A stretch of DNA of 64,000 nucleotides from Luscinia megarhynchos (GCA_034336665.1 JAPFBE010000002.1:10856906-10920905); one strand, 5' to 3'; positions 36,421-48,394 are shown, numbered from the stretch's first letter. The notes: a model not told the origin generated them from the sequence alone. Numbers and translations: made by a program.

Positions 36421-39400
36421 AACAAGAGCACCTGGAAAACTAACTTTAATTCTGTGTTTCTGAAAGTTACATGATTGTGAATATTCAATTCCTGCCCTCT
36501 TTGAAGGTGACAGTGTCTCACAGCATTTTGCTTTCTGCATTCAATTCCAAGATCAGTCCTTGCTAGTACCATAGAATACCTTCTTTTCATAGTTGACCAT
36601 TTAGGAAAACTTCTAGTAGGCATTCCTGTAAACAGATCTTTGCCATTTCACATGTCTTGCATTTTCCAGCTTCTCCAGCTCTATTATTATTTTCTCACAC
36701 AGTTATCCCCTTTTTTTTTCTTTTATTTTTGTCTTTCGAAATCTAAAAAGTTTTACTAGATTCATATGTGCAAAATATGACTTGTATTAGCAAAAAGCTT
36801 GGGAAAATTTATCTTTCATGAATCAGTGTTCTATTCTGCTCTAATTTCTTTTTAAATCCATAGTTAAATTTACTATTCCTTAAAATTTCCTAAACTCATA
36901 CACTTTCTGACAGTAAGAATTTCAGAAATTGCATTGCAAAGCTCTTGTCCAGCCACAGGATAACATAAAAAAGAACCTAGAAGAATATGTTTCTCCTTTA
37001 AACCTTTCTCCAATTTTTTTACCTGTGCAACATAATTGATCTTATCTACTCCATGAATCCTTTCTTTTCTTTTGCAGGATAGGTCATGATGTTTTTGATG
37101 TGCAGCATATGTATCTTTTCTGAACAAAGAATGCCCTTGCATATTCCTGCTATGTACCAGCTATGACTGTTAATTCATTATGTTTACATTACTTATATTA
37201 TACCATTTCAAGTTTTGAACAATTTCTCTGTAATGGTGTAGCAGTTACATTTTCCTCTCCCTGCTTTTCTTTTTTTTTTTTCCAGTGCCCTACAAACATC
37301 AGTCTGACCGACTCAAAAAATGAAGTATAGCTTTGTCAAAATAATAATTTTAAAAATACATAATTTGGAAGTAAATTCAGATCAACACATACCACTTCTT
37401 ACTACAACCTTCATCTGAGATGGAAAACAATGTGTTTCTGTAATCAGCATCAGATGAGTATTTTTGGCAGATTTAGTAACTGCTCTGTCATACCAAGCTT
37501 CCCACTCAGGCTTAGAATTTATCAACATTTTCTTTTTCTCCTCCAAGAAATTCCTGGCAGAAGAAAGCCCTAAACCTGTTGCTATGACTCAGGGCTGATG
37601 CATAGCTCTGAAAGATTTCCCATGACAGTTTGCCAATAAAAATATGTCAAGGCTTGGCTGTATTGTCCATAAAGCATGGTCAGAAATTCTAGCAAAAGGA
37701 ATTTTATTAATTTGCAAATAAAAACTATTTTAATATACTTACAATACTTGAATGATACCTTGGTAAGAGGGAACATTTTATTTAAAATAAAAAGCCATTA
37801 TTATTGTTGCTATCTTCGACCAATTTGATATTGTTAATTGTTACAGAAGCTATGAATGCACACTGAATGTTATGCAAAAGTTTTTGCTGTTACTCTCATT
37901 GGTTTTTATTTGAACTTACAATGATGCTTGGAGACAGAATCACCTCAGAACAGTCATATTTCGCAAGTGTATTCCAATTTTCATTGGTAGATGAAATCTA
38001 TTTTCTCTCTATTACTAAAAATTTTCAATTGATAAGAAAGTCTGGCCATAGCCAAGCTTTCTAATCTACAGCAATAATCACAATCATTAGTATCTAGTGC
38101 TTCATAAACATCCCTTTAAGATACTATTTGATATACCATATAGTCTTGTGGGAAACAATCTGGATACTCCTGCTTCAAAAGCAGCTAAATGTATTACAAT
38201 AAATTTGCTTTCTCTGGGATGCTGAATTGGAAACCTATGAGATGTTGAATAAGAAAACTGATACCACTGCTTATCTGTCCAAAAGCTAGTGGTGTTAGGA
38301 AGCCCAGTAATTGAAAAATGGATAGCACTGATATTTGAACCTTTTTATATAACCTTTGAAGTGTAAGCCTTTTGGGGAATAAATTGCTTTTTGTAACAAG
38401 AACAATGTCAGATCCCATATTTAGAAACCATGCACTTAATTCATTTTCAGACAGAGAAACTCATGTTGTCTTGTTGGGAAAAACATTGTAAAATGGATTA
38501 AGCTTCACCCTGGAGAGATGATAACCTAATATAAATAACTGCAGGCTGATCTTTATTAGTTACTGAACAAATATTGCCAAATAGGACAGGCGACCTTCAA
38601 TGATGATTGATCTAGGATAAGTCATCAACAGCCTTGTCTCCAGAGAGTAACTTTGGGGCATTTTGGAATTGTACTATGCTTCTTATTTCAGGGCTGGCAC
38701 TAACACTGAGTAAGAATAAGTACATCTTCTTTAATGGGGAGGTCTAAAGCTAATCTGGTGGCAGAGTAATGACAACTTATTCTAGGGTGGGCAACTGCTA
38801 AGTGTCTGCTAGAACTAATCAAACAGGATTGGGTCTTTGTTGGAGACCTGAATCAGCAACAGCTTCCCATGTACACAAGAGACAGCCTAAACCCTGCTTT
38901 TTAAAATCACTGTGAGTATGAAAGATGTTGCTGGGTTTTTTTTCTGTTTGTTTGGTTTTTCTTTTAATCTGATATCAGATTAATGAAGAATTATCATGAC
39001 ATATTTACATATTTACATACCCCAGTGCACTAGAACTGGCACCCCATCAATTGATTAATTCTGCAGTTATTCTTTCCTAAGATTTTTTTATACTCTTTGG
39101 TCAGTTTTCCTGAAAGTAAAGGAAGTAAAATTTCCTGGTTTTGAAAGGCAAAAATTTTCAAAATATAGTTGTAGGTATCTTCATCTGAAAAGTGATTGCA
39201 TTCCAGTGAGAATCAGTAAGAAGTCACATTTAGAAACAGTCTTTAATTATATTTGCTGTAATAATTATAAACTTGTAAACACTATTGGTACTATGAAGAA
39301 GCAACACAAGACACTATTCAAGAACTCATACTAAAGAGCTATACTGATTGTGTTCAGAGATGAATCAAATAATAAAATAGTAAACGTCTAACCATGGAAC

Positions 39401-42400
39401 TGTGGAGCCCACAGCATGTGCTAATATACAAAGATTCATATCAAAACAACAGATCTTGAGTATTAGCTACAGAAAGACAGAAGGTACTGGGGTTTTAGGT
39501 TTATTACACATGAATACTTTCATATTTGCACAAATAAACTACGCACAACTTATCTGTACAAAAGAATTTTTGAAACCTGAGGATTCCTGTTCAGCTGATG
39601 CATTACTATGCAGCCTTCAATAGACTGTGATTTTCTATACACCAAGCATTTTTTAAACAGCAGATAGCTGTATTCTTAGGAATCGTTGCTTTTGTCAGTG
39701 CAATTTGTTAGACGGAAGAAGGAAAAAATATAATTATTAACTCTAATTATAAAGTGTGTCTGTAAAATGTAACACCTCTGTATTGCTGAAGTCCTCTTCC
39801 CACAGCACTTGGCATGTTCATGGTTTTGGGCAGCTGGACAGTAGCAGCAACTCATTTATTTTCCAGAACGTAGTACAGTACTGAACTTGGAGCCTCTGTG
39901 CCACTTGTTCTTCTAATTTGAATACTTTGATTTTGTTTCAGTATGTAAAGGGCAATTTCAGTTCCTTCTGGCACTAGCACCTACAGGCTTATTTCTTTTC
40001 ATCAATTATCCCCTTATTTGTTTTGTACCTTGCTCAGATGATAAAACTTTTTGTCTGTGATGTGATCTCTTTTCTCCTTTATAAAACTACTATTTTTCCT
40101 TTTAGATTTTAAAAGTGACAGAGTTAGACTTTAATTGTTGCTGTTTTAAAAATCTAATTCTTCATCCTCTCATAAAATAGTTGCAAGAACTTCTAGTAAT
40201 GTTTCTCTTGCATAATGTATGAATTATCTTGAGAAAATCTAAACAGAAAGACAAGATTATTTATCTGGTGGTAATAAAGAAAAATATTTCCAGTAGAAAT
40301 TACCACTTTTAATGTTAAAACAAGCAAAAACCTCCTAGGAATTAGGAATTAAATAGCTTAATAATAGATTTTCTGGTGCAGAATTTATGCCTTGTGTTAT
40401 GTCACCAATTAATTTATCAACTTTTACAAAACAACTGTGACTGAAACTATTTCCTAAGTTAAAGAAACAGTTTGGGGTGGGGGTTGAATATGTTTCTGGT
40501 ATTTTTCTCTTGCAAGAGACTTTTAAAATCTCAAAATACTTTTGTGTAATTTATCCTGTTTTGAGTATTTTATCAATATCTTCCCTTATAAATATTCAGC
40601 CCACTGATTTTGATTAGTATTCTTTTTTGCTTTTTTGCTTTATATTCCATTCTGTTTTTTGTGTACTGGTACCATCAACGCTCTTCATGCTTTAGACATG
40701 GGTGTGCCATACAAATCTCTCCCTGTGTTGCCTGCTTCTTCAAGAACTGTTATTGTGAAGTTAGTGAAAAAGGTCAGGGTGATTATTTAGTGGGAAAAAT
40801 CGAATCTGCTGGAACTTTATTGCTTTCCTCTAAGAAATCTGACTTATTTATGATATAAAGGTATTTTAGGGCACTTGATAGGACTTACTTCTTTTTTTAT
40901 GATACTCCTGCCTTTGTGTAAAATTGTGCTATAAATGATATTGACAGTGTCATACAGTACTACTGTATTGTTTTTAAGTTGCATTGTTTCAGCAATTTAT
41001 AGTCAAACAAACCAAAGTCGTGACTGTCTGCCCTACTTGCAAAGTTGCAGGGCCTTGTCTTAAATTTTTCAATATATGTTAGAGAAACTTTTAACAGAGG
41101 GAAGTTTAGCATAGCTCAAGGCAAGATGAACTTTTTCTTCTGCTTGAAACCACAATTCTTGAAATACATGTAATATGAACAGGTGTATAACTGTGCAGGA
41201 ATAATCTTGTGATTGGGATATTTTTCTTAATGGGCTTAGTGGACAAGCCCTTTGGCAACATTAGACCAAAGAGTTGCCTGACAAGTGCAATAAAGTAGAC
41301 ACACTTCTCAAAAAGGAGAAATGAGAACATCTGAATTGTCCCTACCATAAGAGATATTAGATAAAAAGCAGAGGCTGGTTTTTGACCCCCAAAGAAATAA
41401 TCAGGTGAAATAATCAGGTGCTGGGAGGTTACTGGAAAGGATAATTTGTAGTCCCTCTGGAGGCAGTAATGAGATAAAAGGGTCCTTTCAGGTTCTGTTG
41501 GTCAGAATTATCTTCAGATACTCTTTTCAAGCAGGATTTTTTTTAACCTGTAACACTGAAATGAATGAAGATCCTCTTTTCTCTATCCCTCAAAGATAAA
41601 TGAATCAGCTTTCTCCCTCCATGTTTGCACCTGCCAACCTCCTTCAAAAGATTTTCATTGTACAACTGCAGGTTTTTAACCTCCTTAACAGGTCCTCATG
41701 CAAACTCCCCAGAGGTTTGGTAAATTCTCTTGTGTTCATGCTCTTCAATAGTACCCAGTTTCAGAACCTTCTTAAGTTACAGTTCATCATATTCTTGAAT
41801 GTATCTCTCGATCTGGAAAAAAAAAAATCTCAACCAAGTTTTACAAAGCCAAGGAAGGATTTTATGTCCAAAAAGAACCATGCAGGTTACTTGCAGGATA
41901 ACTGAGTGGTCACTTTTAAGCACTCCTCAGAGTTTATTGCTTATAGAAATATTTTTCATATTCTGATCTTCAGGTAAATCCAAGTGACTTTGCCATCATT
42001 TCTTAAAGCAAGATAAATGGATTTTCAAAGACAAAGAATTTTTGCATAAATGAGAATAAGACTTCTAAATTTTTTGGTTTTGGTGGGGTATCTTAAGGTG
42101 GCTAGGGTTCCTTAAAACCTTAAATAGGGGTTTTTTTTAAGTGATTGAAAATATATTAACCTTTCCACTTTTATTGCTATTATTGCTATTTTATCTTCCA
42201 GATAAAATTAGTTATGTTTTCTGTATAGCTGGGGACTTTTCAACTGCAAGCCTACAGCAAGAGCTTGGGATCCAAATTTTAATCTGTTACATTTTTTTGC
42301 AAATCAGAGAGTCTTTGACTCTGCCAAGGTGTGGGCTCACTGGGACAGCTGTAGCCTTCAAAGCAGCAACCTTGGGTGCATGCTGTGTGTGGTGTGATGA

Positions 42401-43120
42401 GGAAGATACTGCACTATTTAGCAATTTCTTCATTTGTACATCACTACTGCAGCTATATCCAGTCTTGTATCCTTCTGTTTTTAGTGAGACTGCATTGGAT
42501 TATATAGACCTTAATTGTCTAAAAATTTCCTTCTGCCTAATGTTATTACAAGTGGAATCCAAATACAAAAAATCCTTACCACTATTTTTTTTTACATTGC
42601 GTTTTAAGTTTGTTCTAACAAGTGCTAGAGAGAGTTCAGACCTCAGAAATAGTTGAGAAAAATATTCAAGAGACTTCTGCTAGATACAAAACCTATTTTG
42701 AAGTGGTTGTAAGGAAACAACTTAAATTTGCCAGGCAACTGTTAACTAGCTATCAGTTGTGTGCAGAAAACAGTGTGCTGATCTCTATGTCCTATAGCAA
42801 TTTCCAAGATAGTACAGCTGGATTTTGGATTCTGAAAATTACCACACACTGTAAAACTATGAGAGAACAGGGATTCACAACATCTCAAAGGAGAATCTCA
42901 GATCCTGATGGAATATGTCCTACAAGTTAGTCATGCAATGCTGAAGGTGGTTTTTTATACAGGCTTCTAACCTGAACATTATGGCTTTTCAGTAAAACAG
43001 CTGGTTTCATAATTCCAATTTCATTTTTTTAAAGATGGAAGAGAATGAGTTATTTAATAATAAAAAGTAGTTTCTCTGCATGCTAAGCTTAATTGACTCA
43101 GTGCTCATTATTATAACTGG
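36421..43120. other. Noncoding AT-rich interval
   Basis: About 6.7 kb with no recognisable gene. The 171-codon plus frame at 42141-42656 begins with a run of Leu from a CTATTATTG repeat and continues with no recognisable domain, so it is treated as chance. A 13-bp tandem duplication lies at 41394. Confidence 0.5.
41394..41419. repeat. Tandem duplication, 13 bp x 2
   Basis: GAAATAATCAGGT occurs twice in a row without mismatch. Confidence 0.9.
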
Positions 43121-43143
43121 ATTATCATTGGCTCAATGATAAT
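43121..43143. repeat. Perfect inverted repeat, 10-bp arms
   Basis: ATTATCATTG and CAATGATAAT are exact reverse complements separated by GCT. The 3-base centre makes a hairpin tight; a dimeric protein-binding site is an alternative. Confidence 0.6.
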
Positions 43144-43715
43144 TTTTGAAGGGGTAGCTGCATAAATGCTTGATCATCTTTTCAAGCCATTAAACACTCT
43201 GGGCATCAGCCTCTTAACAGTAATTCTGACATGTTTATCTCAGCTGGGTTTGTAATTCTTCTTTGTTCAGGGTTTGTGATCTGTACGTACAGTAGATTTG
43301 GAAAAGAAAAAGAAAAAAAACCCAACAAAAATCCAACAAAACATACTGCCTCCTAAAAGAAGAAATAAATAAGTGAAGAGAGACTATTCTATCACAAAAT
43401 AATCCTCAGTGACTAACAAATAAAATATTCTCCTTAAAAAGCAATTATGCTTTTGTCCATTAAGTCTGGACACCTGGAGTAAATATTTGTTTGAGATTTG
43501 CAGGCACCTTATTACGTTTATATTTAAAGGTTAGCTACAACTGTTCCTCTTGGTTACCCATCGTATAATTAACCTCAGTGTACTTCCAAATTTGATTTTT
43601 AAAAAGAGTATGTCATGCAGCCCACATCCTGAAAACTGCTAAAAAAACAGGGGCATTCTTTTCATTTTCACTTGGTCCCTCCATAAGCAGTTAAACAATA
43701 GTTAGAGATTGACCA
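43144..43715. other. Noncoding AT-rich flank of the CpG region
   Basis: No gene recognised. It includes an A-rich stretch at 43305-43345. Composition changes abruptly to GC-rich at about 43716. Confidence 0.5.
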
Positions 43716-44215
43716 TTTACGCCCGAACCCGTCCGGGTGAATTCATGCTCTCCTTTTTCGTATAGACACACGGAGCCCTTCCTGAACGGATGGGATGGAG
43801 GGATCGGAGCCCTGTCCCCGCCACAGGGATGATGTCGAAGGAATATTTCATAGGCTAGCAGGAAGCGTTTGCTCCGGAGCCAGGCTCCCTCCCTGCCCCG
43901 CCCGGCCCCGGGAAGAGCTGAGCGCTGTTCCCGGCGGTGCCCGAGGCGGGAGCAGCAGAGACCGGCCCGGCCCGGCCGTGCCCATCCCTCCGCCCAGCAA
44001 TGCCATCCCGGCCCGGCTGTGCCCATCCCGCCGCCCAGGAATGCCATCCCGGCCCGGCAGTGCCCATCCCTCTGCCCAGGAATGCCATCCCGGCCGTGCC
44101 CATCCCGCCGCCCAGCAATGCCATCCCGGCCGGGCCGTGCCCATCCCTCCGCCCAGGAATGCCATCCCAGCGCTCCCGAGCTGCGCCGAGCCGAGCCAGC
44201 AGTGGCATAATCTAC
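43716..44215. promoter_or_regulatory. CpG-rich segment (left CpG island)
   Basis: From CGCCCGAACCCGTCCGGGTG onward the sequence is GC-rich with frequent CpG, in strong contrast to the AT-rich flanks. Its right half is a 41-bp minisatellite. Several frames of 93-150 codons cross it on both strands, but they arise from lack of stop codons in GC-rich repeat DNA. It may be part of a CpG-island promoter together with 44690-45545, or a methylation-free enhancer. No TATA box or initiator could be assigned. Confidence 0.6.
43978..44172. repeat. GC-rich minisatellite, 41 bp x about 4.8
   Basis: Copies start at 43978, 44019, 44060, 44096 and 44137, each with GTGCCCATCCC. The third copy is 36 bp because of a 5-bp deletion, and the last is partial. 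Most copies differ only at CTC/CCG and CAGC/CAGG positions. Each full unit has five CCC runs, so the minus strand has G-quadruplex potential. Confidence 0.95.
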
Positions 44216-44689
44216 TAATGGCTTCTTTTCATTTCAGCCCTCCCTGAGAGACTCAGTGGCAGATTGTAGACTCAATTACTCTCATGTCAGGTGATTATCC
44301 TAGGTCTTAATGTAATCTTCCATTCACACATACCATATTTCAATTACGGCAGCTATGAAACAAGCTGTGTATTCAAATCACCAATCACCTTATCACTGCT
44401 GAACAATGTCAACTGTAAAAAACGCCAGCTGAAGGCAATTACACATGTGTTGAGAACCGATTATGATTACTCTCTGTGGTATTTGTGATGAGCTGGGGAA
44501 TGTTCTGAAAATTTAATTTAATGACAATATGCTTGCTGTACAATCCATAATACCTCCTGAATCCAGCATGGGGCTATTAAAACTGATAGGAGCATATTAT
44601 CACCGAACTGAAAAGCTGGGTTGGGATGGTTGCTGGATGTCTCTACAGGGAATGATAGGTAATTTCTCCACATATTTCTAACGGCTGAG
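44216..44689. promoter_or_regulatory. Candidate conserved noncoding element between the CpG islands
   Basis: About 470 bp of non-repetitive, balanced sequence sandwiched between the two GC-rich segments. It contains several homeodomain-type cores (CAATTACTC, CAATTACGG, GGCAATTACAC, GATTATGATTAC) and CCAATCACC. A pyrimidine tract ending in TTTCAG at 44237 could act as a splice acceptor, but no exon could be confirmed after it. Conservation is inferred from texture and position only. Confidence 0.35.
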
Positions 44690-45545
44690 GCAGACAGCTT
44701 CCAGTTCCAGCTGCACTCTGAAGGTGGTCCCTTCCCCTCCCTCCTCCCTCCCGGAGCTGAGTTAAGGTGTTTTACTGTAGCGCTGCAGAGGGACGGCGAG
44801 GCGAGGGGAACAGGGCTGAGGGGCGTGCTGCCGCAGGGACCCCAGGGCACAGCGCCACTTCCCCCTGGGGGGCTTTTATGAACCTCGTTACATCCTTTCT
44901 CCGACTTTTTTTTTAATTTTGTTTTTTACCTTCCTCTCTTTTTTGACACCGTCTCCTCTACGGGCACTTGGCTGACATACCCGGAGGAGGAGCCGCGGCC
45001 CTTTCCCGAAGGAATCCCTCCGGGCTCCGTGAAGGGAGAGGGCGCAGCACCGCCCGCCGCGCCCTGCGGGGTCGCCTGTTGCCGGGCAACATCCCCGGCC
45101 CGGGCAGTGCTCGGCCCCGGGCACCCCAAACGTGTTGTGTGCCGCTGGCGGAGGTGAAATTGTAACGGCAGTGCGGCTCCCCGGCCTCCTGGCACGGCCC
45201 TGCCTTCCAACAGGTAGCCAGGCTGGAGGGCACGCAGGAGCCCCGCGGCCCCTGCGGGCCGCGATGAGCAGGGAAAGCCCTGCGCGCCTGTGGACGGCGG
45301 CTGCTGCTAATTGATGCGAGTGGGTGCGATCCGAGATTAGGCCCGCAGCTCGTTTCGGAGCGCTGGCAATCTCCGCGCAGCACAAAGGTCTGCGGGCCTG
45401 TCTCTGCGGCAACGCCGCGCTGGGATCATCTGCGAGCGCCGTGGCTGCCGTGCATTGCCTGGCTCTCCTTCAAGGGCTGCCTCACGGACTCTGGAGCCTT
45501 CAAACAAAACCCCTCGTCCTCAGCGCCAAAGCGAAAACCCCGTTC
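44690..45545. promoter_or_regulatory. CpG island, candidate promoter or 5' exon region
   Basis: About 850 bp with dense CpG, including GCCGCGGCCC near 44990, CCGCCCGCCGCGCCC near 45051, CCGCGGCCCC near 45243 and GGCAACGCCGCGC near 45408. It carries an RFX-type X-box at 45078. Open frames on both strands (for example 44888-45412 minus, 174 codons, and 44958-45383 minus) overlap each other and have Arg/Pro/Ala/Gly-rich composition typical of chance frames in islands. In vertebrates such islands usually mark promoters; direction cannot be told here. Confidence 0.7.
45078..45090. promoter_or_regulatory. RFX X-box motif
   Basis: GTTGCCGGGCAAC consists of the two X-box half-sites GTTGCC and GGCAAC as a perfect inverted repeat around one base. 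RFX factors bind such palindromes, notably at ciliary and neuronal promoters. Its position inside a CpG island strengthens the call. Confidence 0.6.
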
Positions 45546-47085
45546 AACTTAAGCCATTCGCTTACGTACAAGGAAAACTAGTTTTCATTGAGTATGTGCT
45601 CATCTGCGCTAGCATTTCATACACAGAGCATTTGTTTCTGTTAAGCAGCTTAATTTTTTTTTCAACAGATCAGCCTATTGGGGCAATTTACCCCTTTTGT
45701 ATACAGGAATTTTATTGTGGATTTATCACTCGGGAAGCATTTAAGTGGAATTCTGCAGCACTTGTGATTTTTTTAGCCTGGAAATAGTATAGGTGTCACA
45801 TTATCCCAAACTCGTCTATTACAAGAAGGAGGCTTACCTGATTTTAATTCTTTTCAGTTGCTCTTTCACACAATGACAAGTACCGTGTCTCAATTGTTTT
45901 TTATCTACCTCTGCTGTACAAGTGACTTGGACAAAAATATCTCACCGGATTTGTAAGGGAGAAGATACTGTAACCCACAAACTGAACTGTAGTACCCTGT
46001 TTCTTTTTGGTACTTACCTATGTATCTGAATACCACAGGCATATAAAACACGAGGGCAGAAAATAACTCAATTAGGTTAATAAAAATGACATAGATTGGA
46101 GAAGCCAAAGCAAGCAACTAGAAACATTTAAACATAATACTCAAATTATTTGTATCTATTTGGAAAAACAACTTCTGCTATTTAAGAGGTTTTAATGTAT
46201 AATTTACTTTTTAAAAAGCCATTTCTAAAAAGGATACAATAGAGAAATAGGACTGATGGAGAAAAAAATAAATCACAGGATGAAAATATGCTAATAAATA
46301 AAGCAAAGGTTTAGGAAGCTTAAATCACACCAGCTTTTGGGTACATGAAAGGAAATGACAAGATGCTACAGGATTTTCTTGTTTTGCAGTAGGTATGTGA
46401 TACTCACGTACACAAAGTGTGGTGTTTAATATTATTATAGTAACAGTGGTGGTAACAATGTCAATATTAACAACATTGATAGTACAATACGAAACAGAAA
46501 ATGGCAAAACCAAAGCAGAACCAAGTGGAGCAAATTAATAAGAATCCTTTAGTCTAAGGCTCAAACCAACTATTTCTCCAAAGGATTGAAATGGTGCATC
46601 TTCATTCTGTATTAGTCTACAGCTGAGGATTCACTGGCGTGTGAGCAGTCTGACTGAATTCCAGCTAGAAGCAGAGACTTCAGGGCAGCTCTGCTCTTTG
46701 CTACAGGAATGCAGAATTCACAGCGTCACATGCATACGTGCATCTGGCACTTGCAAGGAAAGCTTTCTGTTTGCATGAAATAGAAAGGCAGTGTGCAAGT
46801 TGATTTGTGACATTGCTCTTCATATCTCTGTGCAAAGGGAAAGCCAAGAAATAAAGAAAAAACCCTCAAGTCTCCTGTTAATCATGGAAGTTGACATTGT
46901 TACTGGCATGCTTCTTGCATGAAGGGAGCAACATTCTGTAAGTTAAGGGAGATACAGCATAATGGCATAGCTCCAAACTTTCTTCCACTTACTGATTCAC
47001 CATCTGATTTCCATTACATATAGAGAATTTCATCCCAGCATCTCTAGTATGGTGAGATTTAAGATTTTTTTTCTTAATCGGATTG
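45546..47085. other. Noncoding interval right of the CpG island
   Basis: Composition returns to AT-rich. No gene recognised. The part at 46590-46830 is non-repetitive and could be another regulatory candidate, with less to distinguish it than the blocks listed below. Confidence 0.45.
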
Positions 47086-47139
47086 GTTCCTTTTTTTGTG
47101 TGTTTTCCCCCCTATTTTTTTTTCTCTCTCTCTCTGTAG
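47086..47139 (+). repeat. Long pyrimidine tract (T)n(CT)n ending in TAG
   Basis: Mostly T and C, ending in CTCTCTCTCTGTAG at 47139. It looks like a strong splice-acceptor tract, but the frame after it is short, hits a stop and resembles nothing known, so it is recorded as a simple repeat. Confidence 0.7.
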
Positions 47140-47749
47140 GAAAGGTATTGAAAGTCCATAAGGAAACATCTTCATTCACCTTGCACATACATATGTGTGT
47201 AAATATATTAACTGTAAACACAAGTGGGCACAGAGTATAGAATCACACCTAAAAAGAACTAAAAAATTGCCATTTTGCCCAAAATCTGTCATTCATGGCA
47301 GCATAGATTTCCCCTCAAGGTGAAGGAAGCATCTGCTGAGCGAAGTTGCCATAACAGACATCCTTCAGGTAGCATCATTTTTTAATTCATTAGGTAAGCT
47401 TGTGTTATTTAGAAGAGAAAAAAAAATCTACAAATACATTTGTAAAATTTTTGAGGGTTTGTAAGTAAAATTTTATTAGGGAAATACCCAACACAGTGAC
47501 AGGATCTTTTTTTCAGCAAAATGTAGCTACTTGGTTTAGAGTACTTAGAGATCAGTTTTATCATGTGAGCTCAGGTATGCTGGACTTCAAACAAAGAAAG
47601 AGGAGAAACCCTTCATAACCTACTCCATGACTCTGAACAGCCAGAAAACCAAAAATCTAGCCCATTTAGTTAGCTGAATTACATTTATTCTTTCTCTCTT
47701 TGATTCTCCTTAATGTATAATTCTCTGCCAAAAAAGTAAGCTATCAGAT
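47140..47749. other. Noncoding AT-rich interval
   Basis: No gene or repeat family recognised. Confidence 0.5.
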
Positions 47750-48010
47750 TACAAATTGTGCAACTTTTATTGCCCAAGGCAGTTGTTAATTTTTGCTGTA
47801 GGTCAGGCACGGTAGGGCCTTAAAAAGAACCAAGAGCTTCTTAATTGCGTGGTGTACCACTAGCTGTTGCCACATCTCAGAGGAGTTATTGCACCTTGCA
47901 GATAATGCCCTTTTTCCCCTGCAAGCCATGAAATAGGTTCTCCCTACATCGATGTATTAATTAGATTTCCAGACGGATTCAAAAATTATAGCTGAAGCTG
48001 CAGTTCAGAT
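47750..48010. promoter_or_regulatory. Candidate conserved noncoding element
   Basis: A non-repetitive block with mixed motifs: GGCAGTTGTTAAT, CTTCTTAATTGCGTGG, a CAGATAATGCCC segment, and ATCGATGTATTAATTAG followed by CCAGACGGATT. There is no open frame or repeat. Function is inferred from texture only. Confidence 0.3.
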
Positions 48011-48394
48011 ATTTCAGAAGTTCTTAGAAAGATTGTCTGTTGTTTTGTCTTGGTTTGTTTTTTAATTGAAAAAGAGGAGGCTCTAACCTTGAACACTGTC
48101 TGTCTTTTTTTTTTTCTGAAGGATAAGGTAGGGGAAGAAGCTCGACCTGTAAACTTTACCACATTAAAGGAATATACAAGTTCATAAGTTTTGATAGAAT
48201 TCCAGGTTAAGTTTGTCAGTTCTGATGTTGTAAAAAGTGAATGAATTTGCACGACCTGTAGAAATCTCAGGAAACGTGTGAAATTTCTTCAGCTGGCTGT
48301 ATATCAAGCATACAGCGAAAAAAGGAAATAGAAGGAAAGTAGAAAAGAAGGGCAAAAGGCGAAATGGTTTGTGTCCATTTAAGAAAAAATCAAT
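48011..48394. other. Noncoding interval between candidate elements
   Basis: Contains T-rich runs near 48105 and an AAGGAAATAGAAGGAAAG stretch near 48325. No gene. Confidence 0.45.

Noticed and set aside
42141..42656. 171-codon plus-strand frame
   Set aside because: Starts in a Leu run from a trinucleotide-like stretch, shows no known domain and has no splice or promoter context; likely chance.
43691..44247. Overlapping frames of 93-150 codons on both strands
   Set aside because: They run through the 41-bp GC-rich minisatellite, where all frames are open; composition is low complexity and no domain is present.
44888..45412. 174-codon minus-strand frame and its overlapping companions
   Set aside because: GC-rich CpG-island DNA has few stop codons. 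The peptides are Arg/Ala/Gly/Pro-rich, overlap in several frames and end in a Lys-rich run from the T-rich stretch near 44905.
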